From positions 1 through 16,170 of the forward strand of contig CANPXA010000016.1 in NCBI GenBank assembly GCA_947585525.1: 16,170 bases of DNA, read 5' to 3'. The first letter of the stretch is position 1; the number at the start of each line of letters is the position of its first letter. A model generated the notes under the pieces. The model was not told the DNA's origin, did not search any database, and saw nothing but the letters and a program-made list of their open reading frames with translations. The translations under genes were made by a program, and so were the position numbers. The DNA is from an uncultured Akkermansia sp. Its GTDB lineage: Bacteria; Verrucomicrobiota; Verrucomicrobiia; Verrucomicrobiales; Akkermansiaceae. This document shows, one piece after another, positions 1 to 6,093 of this stretch.

Positions 1-486
1 GGCATCAAGCTTTCGGAAAATTCTTTTTCTTCGTTTCTGACGACCCTTCGGTGACTTTATTTTTGAGGCAATGCGGATAGAGAGCATAATGGATTTTCCC
101 TTGACAGGAATGAGACGAACGCCTAAAATGCAAGTACTTCAAAAACACGACACTGGGTATGGTAGGGGAAATCTCCTCCATGCCCAAGTCTTTTTTTAGG
201 GATATTGAAAATTTTTTGTCAGATACTGGGTATTTTGCCGACTTCGTGGAATTGCTTTGCGGAGTCATTCCACAAAATTATACGAAGAGCGCTTTTTTCT
301 CACTGCCTCAGGCATGAAAAAAATTCCTGACACTGCCGCAGGTTTGCCCCCATGGAGGAGGGATTACAGAGAACCGTCCACCGAATCAAACGTGGGAGGG
401 TTGCCGGGGCATTTCTCATGCAAACCCCAACGAAACCACTTCCGGTTGACACATTGCGGTGAGTTTTTTTCCCCCACCGAACTCTG
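1..486. other. Noncoding region downstream of the aldo/keto reductase gene
   Basis: I see no convincing gene here. An 87-codon minus-strand open frame (5-268) has no recognisable motif and is lysine- and serine-rich, as expected of AT-rich noncoding DNA. The stretch holds short repeats: ACTGGGTAT twice (about 150 and 226), a 7-bp inverted repeat GTGGAAT/ATTCCAC (246-252 and 267-273), a near-direct repeat pair at 301-342, and a 5-bp stem CGGTG/CACCG (457-461 and 475-479) around a T7/C5 tract just past the reductase stop codon. None is a strong intrinsic terminator. Confidence 0.6.
301..342. repeat. Direct repeat pair CACTGCC(T/G)CAGG, 30-nt period
   Basis: CACTGCCTCAGG at 301-312 and CACTGCCGCAGG at 331-342 match at 11 of 12 positions. 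Each copy is itself partly palindromic. Between them lies an A7 tract (317-323), which reads as T7 on the minus strand just after a weak CAGG/CCTG stem. This could be a dispersed intergenic repeat or a poor minus-strand terminator; the window alone cannot decide. Confidence 0.45.
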
Positions 487-1329
487 TCACCCGTAAGTTT
501 CAATAAGGTAGCGAATAAACGCCGGATTCTCGAAATCCACGTTGCCTGAGTCGTGCTCATTGAGCCCGGCAATCTCTTCCATCTCCGCCGGAGAAAGTTC
601 GAAGTCATCTACGGCAAAGTTTTGCTGCATACGCTCGACATGAGTACTCTTAGGAATAACGATTATGCCGCGCTGAAGAAGAAAGCGCAGGGCAACCTGA
701 GCAGGCGTTTTACCTTTCGTCTTTCCGATAGCGGCAAGACCCGGATGCGTGAAAAGTCCGTTTCTTCCTTGTCCAAGAGGACTCCACGCCATCATAGCTG
801 TGTCGTATTCACGCAACACCTTCTCCAGCGCCGTTTGCTGGCTGAAAACGTGCGCCTCCACCTGATTCACCGCAGGTTTCACATCCATGTGCAATGCAAG
901 ATCGGTGAACCTACCGACGCCAAAATTGGAAACGCCGATGGCGCGTAATTTACCGGCTTGCAGGGCAGTTTCCATCGCCCGATAACTGCCGTAATAATCA
1001 CCGTACGGCTGGTGGATCAGCATCAGATCGATGTAGTCCGTTCGGAGCTTGCGCAACGACTCATCAATGGAGGCCGCCGCCGCTTTCTCCCCGGCGTTGG
1101 ATATCCATATTTTAGAAGTCACAAAAATATCCTCCCGGGGAACGCCACAATCTGCCAATGCTGCGCCGACACCCTCTTCGTTAAAGTACGCCTGTGCCGT
1201 ATCAATGAGACGATAACCCGTCTCTATCGCATCCCTCACGCAACGCGCACATTCTTCCGGCTTGACTTGAAATACCCCGTATCCCACCATCGGCATCTTA
1301 ACACCGTTGTTCAAGGTTATCGTTTCCAT
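487..1329 (-). CDS. Aldo/keto reductase
   Basis: This 280-residue protein is a full-length NADPH-dependent aldo/keto reductase with the TIM-barrel fold, probably cytoplasmic, reducing aldehydes or ketones to alcohols. The catalytic tetrad is visible: Asp43 (in LIDTAQAY), Tyr48, Lys73 (in VTSKIWI) and His106 (in LMLIHQP). The later motifs GVSNF, NQVEAHVF and IPKSTHVERMQQN are the usual substrate-side and cofactor-binding segments. The best family match by eye is the group containing 2,5-diketo-D-gluconate reductase and YtbE/YvgN-like enzymes, but the physiological substrate cannot be read from sequence. The start is the ATG at 1329; the protein begins METITLNNGVKMP, the normal N-terminus of the family. 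It stands alone, with its own promoter and no operon partner. The IS copy sits 81 bp upstream of its start codon and leaves the promoter intact. Confidence 0.93.
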   Translation of the reverse strand: METITLNNGVKMPMVGYGVFQVKPEECARCVRDAIETGYRLIDTAQAYFNEEGVGAALADCGVPREDIFVTSKIWISNAGEKAAAASIDESLRKLRTDYIDLMLIHQPYGDYYGSYRAMETALQAGKLRAIGVSNFGVGRFTDLALHMDVKPAVNQVEAHVFSQQTALEKVLREYDTAMMAWSPLGQGRNGLFTHPGLAAIGKTKGKTPAQVALRFLLQRGIIVIPKSTHVERMQQNFAVDDFELSPAEMEEIAGLNEHDSGNVDFENPAFIRYLIETYG

Positions 1330-1336
1330 GCTCGCA

Positions 1337-1366
1337 ATTGTATACCCTCAAGCGACTTGAAGTCAA
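1337..1366 (-). promoter_or_regulatory. Sigma70-like promoter for the aldo/keto reductase gene
   Basis: Reading the minus strand, TTGACT (1366-1361) is followed by TATACA (1344-1339, spacer 16) or TACAAT (1342-1337, spacer 18). The second choice ends only 7 nt before the ATG, so the transcript should start at or next to the start codon. There is no Shine-Dalgarno sequence between box and start. Confidence 0.6.
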
Positions 1367-1373
1367 GACCGGG

Positions 1374-1398
1374 GCAAACGCATTGGGAATGCGTTTGC
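1374..1398. repeat. Perfect hairpin GCAAACGCATT-ggg-AATGCGTTTGC
   Basis: An exact 11-bp inverted repeat with a 3-nt loop lies just upstream of the reductase -35 box. One further copy of the arm occurs on the far side of the IS (2895-2905). There is no T tract, so it is not a canonical terminator. It may be an operator or part of a dispersed intergenic repeat family. Confidence 0.6.
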
Positions 1399-1399
1399 T

Positions 1400-1410
1400 A
1401 TTTACGATTT
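1400..1410. repeat. Left half of 7-bp tandem repeat tract, with target-site duplication GATTT (1406-1410)
   Basis: ATTTACG (1400-1406) followed by ATTT (1407-1410) is cut by the IS. Removing the element and one copy of GATTT joins this to 2742 onward and restores four in-register heptamers (ATTTACG, ATTTACG, AATTACG, ATTTACG). Confidence 0.7.
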
Positions 1411-1431
1411 GGGCACCTCTAAAAACCCGAT
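1411..1431 (+). repeat. Left terminal inverted repeat of the IS
   Basis: Pairs with 2716-2736; only positions 4 and 17 differ (C versus T in both). The outermost bases GGG/CCC are intact. Confidence 0.9.
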
Positions 1432-1491
1432 CGGGAATAAACAGGAAAAAGGATTAGAGAAAAAGGAAGGAAAAAATAATACAATAAAAGA

Positions 1492-1520
1492 TTGTAAAAC
1501 AAAGTACATTGTGATAACAT
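1492..1520 (+). promoter_or_regulatory. Putative promoter of the transposase gene
   Basis: TTGTAA (1492-1497), a 17-nt spacer and TAACAT (1515-1520). The -10 box ends 6 nt before the transposase ATG at 1527, so the mRNA would be leaderless or nearly so. No Shine-Dalgarno sequence is present. Confidence 0.45.
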
Positions 1521-1526
1521 ATCTGC

Positions 1527-2609
1527 ATGAGGATTAATGGATTTCTTGACGAAGACAAAAGGCTCAAAATGCTCGATAAGTTGGGAGATCCCCTCAAGAA
1601 ACTTGAGGAATGGGTCAATTGGAAGGTATTAGGTTGGGAGCTTAAGAGATGGGAGAGCAAAAAGCAATCAGAAGCTAAGGGAGAGGGAGGCAGGCCGGCA
1701 TATGATTCGCTGGTGATACTCAAGATGCTCATCCTGCAGAAGCTCTACAATTTATCGGATGAGCAATTAGAGTATCAATGTAAGGATCGGTTGACATTCA
1801 CACGATTTCTGGGATTAGCACTGGGAGACCCAATACCGGATGCAAAGACGATATGGAATTACCGGGAGAATTGGACCAAGCAGGGAGTTTTGGAAAAAAT
1901 ATTCTACCTATTTAACGGCTACCTCTACAAGAGCGAAATAATAACGCGCAGAGGGAGCGTAGTGGATGCAAGTTTCATAGATAGGAGCAAGCAAAAGTTT
2001 AGTAAGGAGGAGTACGAGCAGATAAAGAGAGGATAGGTACCAGAAAGGATCAAGGAGAAAGCGGCGAGAGAAAGCCAGACGGATATGGATGCACGCATGG
2101 GAGTGAAGAAAGGGGGAAAGGAGTGCAATGGGTATAAGTTGCACATCAAGGTGGATGCAGAGAGTAAGTGCGTGGTGAAGGTGATCACAACGCCGGCGAA
2201 CGTGTCAGACATAGAAATGATGGAGCCGCTGGTGGATGAGAACGACAGGGTAGTGTATGCGGACAAGGGATATGTAGGGGAGGAGGAGAGAAAAAAAATA
2301 GAAGAGAAAGTGAAGGGGAAAGGAGGAGAGATAGACATACAGATCCACGAGAGAGCGTCAAGAGGGCATCCATTGAGTGAAGAAGCGCAGCAGCGAAATA
2401 AGGAGAGGAGTAAGGTGCGCGTGAGGGTGGAGCATGTATTTGGAATGATCAAGCACGACTGGAATTACCGTATCATACGAAGCGTAGGACTCGTAAGAGC
2501 GCGAGGGCATATGCTATTGGCAGTACTGGCGTACAACATTAAGCGAAGCAGTCTGCTGTTTGAACGGCGAGGTAAGAAGTGTGGGAGAAGTGTGCCCGCA
2601 TATGGATAA
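1527..2609 (+). pseudogene. IS5-family transposase, interrupted by an in-frame TAG
   Basis: The two halves (169 residues, then TAG at 2034-2036, then the rest) lie in the same frame. Together they make a typical transposase of about 360 codons. The N-terminal part has the family segments LDKLGDPL, GRPAYD, KMLILQKLYNLSDEQLEYQ and IPDAKTIWNYRE. The DDE catalytic residues all survive: Asp in SVVDASFID, Asp in VVYADKGYVG, and Glu in RVRVEHVFGM. The stop lies between IKRG and VPERI, where relatives usually read straight through with a charged residue, so a single change such as GAG to TAG explains it. No frameshift is needed. It is most likely a recent nonsense mutation. Low-level amber readthrough, or restart at the ATG at 2085, would not readily give an active enzyme, because the first catalytic Asp lies upstream of that ATG. 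None of the fourteen complete host genes here ends in TAG. Confidence 0.88.
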
Positions 2610-2664
2610 AATCCGATAAAAAAGGGATAAAAGAGAGCAAAAGAGGGAAGATTTTTAAAGAAAT

Positions 2665-2677
2665 GGACAAACTGTCC
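2665..2677. repeat. Small hairpin GGACA-aac-TGTCC inside the IS 3' end
   Basis: A 5-bp stem with a 3-nt loop in the noncoding tail of the element, between the transposase stop and the right inverted repeat. It has no following T tract. It may be structural or incidental. Confidence 0.3.
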
Positions 2678-2715
2678 TGAGGACGCACATCATTGAATTG
2701 CCCGCTATCTGAAAA

Positions 2716-2736
2716 ATCGAGTTTTTAGAGGTACCC
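2716..2736 (-). repeat. Right terminal inverted repeat of the IS
   Basis: Reverse complement matches 1411-1431 at 19 of 21 positions. The element ends at CCC (2734-2736), directly before the second GATTT. Confidence 0.9.
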
Positions 2737-2760
2737 GATTTACGAATTACGATTTACGAT
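2737..2760. repeat. Right half of 7-bp tandem repeat tract, starting with target-site duplication GATTT
   Basis: GATTT (2737-2741) is the second copy of the duplicated target. It is followed by ACG, AATTACG, ATTTACG and AT, which continue the heptamer series begun at 1400. Confidence 0.7.
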
Positions 2761-2768
2761 ATGGGGAG

Positions 2769-2788
2769 TTCGGCGGCTACGCCGCGAA
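2769..2788. repeat. Hairpin GCGGC-tac-GCCGC with outer TTC/GAA
   Basis: Five GC pairs (2773-2777 with 2781-2785) around a TAC loop. The stem extends by TTC/GAA across one bulged G. No T run follows. It looks like part of an intergenic palindromic repeat and not a terminator. Confidence 0.45.
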
Positions 2789-2969
2789 TTTGGCAAACGA
2801 GTCTTTTCTCAAGATCCGTCATCATGATTTTTGATAGGCATCAACGATGATATCAATCAATAAGAGCATTCTCCCTGTTGATGAGCTTCTCTCAAATGCG
2901 TTTGCCCTGCAGCATGTCACACGCGCAACAAAACCTGCGGGAGGATGACCACACTGCGCCAGAAATAAG

Positions 2970-2991
2970 CCCGGACCCGTCTCATTCCGGG
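2970..2991 (-). terminator. Possible intrinsic terminator after purA
   Basis: On the minus strand, CCCGGA and TCCGGG form a 6-bp GC-rich stem with a 10-nt loop, 16 nt past the purA stop codon. It is followed by CTTATTTC, a poor U tract. Its position at the end of the carA-purA unit supports the call, but the weak tail keeps it tentative. Confidence 0.4.
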
Positions 2992-3007
2992 GGAATGGAG
3001 CTGGCGT

Positions 3008-4282
3008 TCAATGCGGCACGGTAAGGGTTTGGGAACGATCGGGACCAACGCCAACGGAGCCTACGGGGCATCCGATGATCTCGCCGAAGCGTTTGAGGTA
3101 AGCCTTACAGTTGGGCGGGAGTTGCTCCCAAGACGTACACTTGGTGATGTCCGACATCCAGCCGGGAAGAGTTTCATAAATCGGGGTGCATCTTTCCCAG
3201 GCACTGATAAGAGCCGGCGGGAACTCCAACGTGCGGCCATCGAGTTTGTAACCCGTGCAGATTTTGATTTCCTCGCAAGCATCCAAGCCATCCAGATTAG
3301 TCATGGCCATCTCGTCAAAACCGTTGAACATGGCTGAAAAACGCAGCACCACTCCATCTGCCCAGCCGCATCGACGAGGACGTCCCGTAGTGGCGCCGAA
3401 CTCGCGTCCCAGACCGTGCAGGTAATCAGCGAGCGCGGCATCCTCAGTAACAAAGGGACCGGCTCCCACTCGAGTAGTGTAGGCCTTGCAAACGCCGATA
3501 ATTTTATCGATGCCGGTGGGAGGAACCCCTGAGCCGGTGCAACAACCGCCGGCACTGGTGTTGGACGAAGTGACGTAAGGGTAGGTTCCAAAATCGATGT
3601 CCAGCATAGCTCCCTGTGCGCCTTCAAAAAGGATATTTTTGCCGGCTTTCACCGCATGATTAAGCACGGGGATGGTATCTGTGATGTGGGAGCGGAGTTC
3701 GTCCGCCGCAGCCATCACAGCCGAGAGTGTCTCCTGCGGATTGGCGGCAGGATGCCCCAGACGCACGAGCTCTTCATTCGCCGTCATGATGCGAGCCTTA
3801 AGGACTGCTTCAAGGTGGACGGGATCCATCAAATCCGCCATACGAATGCCAATCCGTCGAACCTTGTCGGCGTAAGTAGGACCGATTCCTTGCTTAGTCG
3901 TGCCGATCTTGTGGTCGCCCAGGGCTTCCTCCTGTGCAGCATCGATCTCCTTATGAATAGGGAGCACGACGTGAGCACGGTCAGATAGAAGGAGATTTTG
4001 CGGCGAAATTTCCACACCAAGCCCCCGCAGATAAGTCATCTCCTCCACAAGCGAAGTGGGATTAATCACGACGCCATTGCCGATGACATTGAGCTTGCCG
4101 GGCCACAGGATGCCGGAAGGCACCAGATGCAGCACATATTTCTTGCCGTGAGCGATCACCGTGTGTCCGGCATTGCTGCCTCCTTGGCTACGCACCACAA
4201 TATCGGCATCCTCCGTGAGAAAGTCGATGACTTTACCTTTGCCTTCATCTCCCCACTGGGAGCCTATAACGAGAGTATTCAT
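3008..4282 (-). CDS. purA: Adenylosuccinate synthetase
   Basis: PurA joins IMP and aspartate using GTP to give adenylosuccinate, the first committed step to AMP, in the cytoplasm. The 424-residue protein is normal length. The P-loop-like GDEGKGK (residues 11-17), GSNAGHT (35-41), TTKQGIGP (128-135), FEGAQG with LDIDFGTYPYVTSSNT (219-242) and TTGRPRRCGW (298-307) are all present. They cover the catalytic Asp and His, the IMP-binding loop and the aspartate/GTP-binding region. The start ATG at 4282 gives the family N-terminus MNTLVIGSQWGDEGKGK. It follows carA by only 6 nt on the same strand and has no Shine-Dalgarno sequence (the leader is CTCTCT), so it is probably cotranscribed with carA and translated by coupling. 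Pairing a purine gene with carA is unusual but both feed nucleotide synthesis. Confidence 0.97.
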   Translation of the reverse strand: MNTLVIGSQWGDEGKGKVIDFLTEDADIVVRSQGGSNAGHTVIAHGKKYVLHLVPSGILWPGKLNVIGNGVVINPTSLVEEMTYLRGLGVEISPQNLLLSDRAHVVLPIHKEIDAAQEEALGDHKIGTTKQGIGPTYADKVRRIGIRMADLMDPVHLEAVLKARIMTANEELVRLGHPAANPQETLSAVMAAADELRSHITDTIPVLNHAVKAGKNILFEGAQGAMLDIDFGTYPYVTSSNTSAGGCCTGSGVPPTGIDKIIGVCKAYTTRVGAGPFVTEDAALADYLHGLGREFGATTGRPRRCGWADGVVLRFSAMFNGFDEMAMTNLDGLDACEEIKICTGYKLDGRTLEFPPALISAWERCTPIYETLPGWMSDITKCTSWEQLPPNCKAYLKRFGEIIGCPVGSVGVGPDRSQTLTVPH

Positions 4283-4288
4283 AGAGAG

Positions 4289-5449
4289 TTAAGATTGGTA
4301 TTTGCCGGCCTTGAAATCCTCAATGAGACCGATGAATTCGCCGAAGAAGTAGGTAGCGTCCTTGGGACCGGGAGCCGCCTCCGGGTGGTACTGTACACAG
4401 AAAATGGGCAGCAGCTTGTGCCGCAAACCTTCCACTGTACCGTCATTGAGGTTGATATGGGTCACTTCCACGTCGTCCGGCAGGGAATCCGGATCTACCG
4501 CGAAGCCGTGGTTTTGGGAAGTAATGGCCACCTTTCCTGAGCGCAAATCCTTGACGGGTTGATTACCGCCGCGGTGTCCGAATTTCAGCTTGAACGTCTT
4601 GCCTCCGAAAGCAAGACCGAGGAGTTGGTGTCCCAGGCAGATACCGAAGATAGGCAGCTTGCCGAGGAGTTTCTGCAGCTCCGCATAAATCTCCGGCAGG
4701 GCGGAAGGATCTCCCGGCCCGTTGGAGAGAAATACGCCGTCCGGCTGCAGAGACAGCACATCCTCCGCCTTCGTGTGCGCCGGTACAACCATCACGTCAA
4801 AACCCTCACGTCTCAAGCAACGCAGGATGTTTCGTTTGATGCCGAAATCAAATGCAACAATGCGGTAGCGCACCGGCGGAAGTTCTACATAGTTGGAGAG
4901 ATCTCCTGTCGTCTTGTTCGGCAACTTCCAATTGCGGGATTCATCCTCCCAATGGTAGGGGCGCTCTGTGGTCACCTCCGTCACAAAGTCGCTGCCAGCC
5001 ATAGGCGGAGCAGCTTGCGCGGCAGTGATGGCTTGCTCGGCGGACAGCTCCGTAGAGAGGCAGGCCCTCTGCGCTCCTTTCGTGCGCAGGAGTTTTGTAA
5101 GTTTCCGTGTATCAACACCCTCGATGCCGGGAATGTTATGGCGAGCAAGCCAATCGGGGAGCGACTCCTGCGCCCTCCAGTTGGAATGCAACTGCGCCAC
5201 TTCCGCCACCACAAAACCTCGTACTTGGGGACCCGCACTCTCCATATCTTCCTCGCTCACACCGTAGTTTCCGATGAGGGGGTAGGTCATTGCCACAATC
5301 TGCCCACGGTAAGAAGGATCGGTAAGCACTTCCTGATAGCCCGTCATGGAAGTGTTGAAACACACCTCGCCGGTCACAGTTCCCTCAGCCCCAAAGGAGG
5401 AACCCTCAAAAATTGTCCCGTCTTCTAGCGCAAGTATTGCTTTCATCAT
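4289..5449 (-). CDS. carA: Carbamoyl-phosphate synthase small (glutaminase) subunit
   Basis: CarA hydrolyses glutamine and channels ammonia to CarB for carbamoyl phosphate, used for pyrimidines (through the PyrB reaction) and arginine. The 386 residues show the CarA-specific N-terminal domain (GEVCFNTSMTGYQEVLTDPSY, with the Y-Q-E segment at 38-40). A class I glutamine amidotransferase domain follows, with LSNGPGDP (241-248), nucleophile Cys271 in GICLGHQ, and His355 and Glu357 in YHPEA. All triad residues are intact. CarB is not in this window. Two ATGs stand in tandem at the start (5449 and 5446); AAGG lies directly before the first, too close to act as a standard Shine-Dalgarno sequence there. 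It is the first gene of a minus-strand pair with purA and diverges from the purE/pyr run, so both nucleotide units share one control region. Confidence 0.97.
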   Translation of the reverse strand: MMKAILALEDGTIFEGSSFGAEGTVTGEVCFNTSMTGYQEVLTDPSYRGQIVAMTYPLIGNYGVSEEDMESAGPQVRGFVVAEVAQLHSNWRAQESLPDWLARHNIPGIEGVDTRKLTKLLRTKGAQRACLSTELSAEQAITAAQAAPPMAGSDFVTEVTTERPYHWEDESRNWKLPNKTTGDLSNYVELPPVRYRIVAFDFGIKRNILRCLRREGFDVMVVPAHTKAEDVLSLQPDGVFLSNGPGDPSALPEIYAELQKLLGKLPIFGICLGHQLLGLAFGGKTFKLKFGHRGGNQPVKDLRSGKVAITSQNHGFAVDPDSLPDDVEVTHINLNDGTVEGLRHKLLPIFCVQYHPEAAPGPKDATYFFGEFIGLIEDFKAGKYQS

Positions 5450-5470
5450 CCTTGTATGTGCAGCCGAGGA

Positions 5471-5499
5471 ACTTTAGCAAAACGAGACCGAGAAAGCAA
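5471..5499 (-). promoter_or_regulatory. Putative carA promoter
   Basis: On the minus strand, TTGCTT (5499-5494), a 17-nt spacer and TAAAGT (5476-5471), ending 21 nt before the first carA ATG. A TTGACT lies just upstream of TTGCTT but at poor spacing. Moderate match to consensus only. Confidence 0.4.
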
Positions 5500-5625
5500 G
5501 TCAAATCAGCATTGTCCGATGACCTTATCAAATTTTCTCATGAAACACAATACACAAATCATTGAAAATTAGCATATATTTGTTTTATTCTCCAACAGGA
5601 TCTCCTCCGTTGTCGGGGGTTTTCC

Positions 5626-5654
5626 TTGCGCGGGCGCGCGAAAAATGGTAGAAT
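5626..5654 (+). promoter_or_regulatory. Putative promoter for the purE-pyr run
   Basis: TTGCGC (5626-5631), a 17-nt spacer and TAGAAT (5649-5654), ending 10 nt before the ATG at 5665. The spacer contains a GCGC-gggc-GCGC palindrome. If used, it would give a leader of only a few nucleotides and would exclude the upstream TTG and ATG as starts. Confidence 0.5.
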
Positions 5655-5664
5655 GCCCCTCAGC

Positions 5665-6075
5665 ATGAAGGCGATCATCATATACGGGAGCAAGAGCGAT
5701 TTGGAATTTATGAAGCCGGCACGAGATTATTTTTCAGAGCAGGCCGTTGAGTACGAAGAGGTGGTCTATTCTGCCCACCGGGATCTGCCTCAGCTGCTGG
5801 AATATCTCAAGAGTTTAGAGGCAAGCAAAACGCAGGCGGTGCTTCTTTGCGTTGCCGGGCTCTCCGCCGCCCTTCCCGGTGTCGTCGTGATGAACACAGA
5901 ACTACCCGTTATAGGTGTACCGGTTCCCTGTGGACCTCTCAATGGGGTGGATGCCCTGCTCGCAATCTCCCAGTTACCGGGTGGTGTTCCCGCCACCACA
6001 GTGGGACTGCACAAGAAGACCCCACTGAACGCCGCCATGGCGGCTCACCGCATCCTCAAACTCGCCGCGCATTAA
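5665..6075 (+). CDS. PurE-like AIR carboxylase family protein
   Basis: PurE proteins interconvert N5-CAIR and CAIR in purine synthesis. This 136-residue protein has the fold landmarks: YGSKSD (7-12), SAHR (36-39), LPVIGVPV (80-87), GVDALLAISQLPGGVPATTV (94-113) and the NAA.AAHRIL helix near the C-terminus. It is short for the family, whose members usually have about 160 residues. Where class I PurE reads GGAAHLPG, this protein reads GLSAALPG (65-72), losing the conserved second histidine; it is not class II either. It may be a divergent PurE or a related enzyme, so I withhold the symbol. In-frame TTG (5626) and ATG (5653) lie upstream, but ATG 5665 gives the normal MKAIIIYGSKSD start and sits just after a -10-like box. 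It leads the pyrR-pyrB run, 18 nt ahead of pyrR. Confidence 0.8.
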   Translation: MKAIIIYGSKSDLEFMKPARDYFSEQAVEYEEVVYSAHRDLPQLLEYLKSLEASKTQAVLLCVAGLSAALPGVVVMNTELPVIGVPVPCGPLNGVDALLAISQLPGGVPATTVGLHKKTPLNAAMAAHRILKLAAH

Positions 6076-6093
6076 ATATCCATCCGACCTCCT

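Larger units (their letters stand above)
1411..2736 (+). mobile_element. IS5-family insertion sequence, 1,326 bp
   Basis: The element is bounded by 21-bp terminal inverted repeats that match at 19 positions and begin GGG(C/T)ACCTCTAAAAAC. It is flanked by the direct repeat GATTT (1406-1410 and 2737-2741). It carries one transposase gene of the IS5 type, read rightward and interrupted by an amber codon. The element's coding strand is markedly purine-rich and uses AGG/AGA for arginine, unlike the CGC/CGT-using host genes around it, which fits horizontal arrival. Classical IS5 members duplicate about 4 bp, so 5 bp is slightly off. The surrounding tandem repeat makes the exact duplication length hard to prove from one copy. 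Confidence 0.9.
2761..3007. other. Noncoding gap between the IS and purA
   Basis: No coding region is evident. The gap contains a GC-rich hairpin (2769-2788), a copy of the motif AATGCGTTTGCC (2895-2906) that is the exact reverse complement of 1373-1384, and a terminator-like hairpin for purA near its right end. Confidence 0.6.
5450..5664. promoter_or_regulatory. Divergent control region between carA and purE
   Basis: This 215-bp gap separates two divergently read nucleotide-synthesis units. It holds opposing promoter-like sequences near each gene, an AT-rich middle (about 5520-5595), and a 7-bp inverted repeat AATTTTC/GAAAATT (5531-5537 and 5564-5570). I did not see a PyrR-type RNA binding loop or an intrinsic attenuator with a T run ahead of the first gene. 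Confidence 0.55.

Noticed and set aside
5..268. An 87-codon minus-strand frame in the left gap
   Set aside because: Lysine- and serine-rich with no motif, no promoter or ribosome site seen, and flanked by repeats; coding status unsupported.
1527..2609. Programmed frameshift between two transposase frames
   Set aside because: Both halves are in the same frame, so the interruption is a stop codon and not a frameshift.
4559..5428. A 289-codon plus-strand frame opposite carA
   Set aside because: Carries no motif and lies wholly inside carA, which has its full catalytic triad.
5626..5664. TTG (5626) or ATG (5653) as purE starts
   Set aside because: They overlap the likely -35 and -10 boxes, and the extra residues are not part of the PurE fold.
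5500..5664. A PyrR-type RNA attenuator upstream of the pyr genes
   Set aside because: I could not find the conserved PyrR binding loop or a terminator with a T run; the predicted leader is too short.
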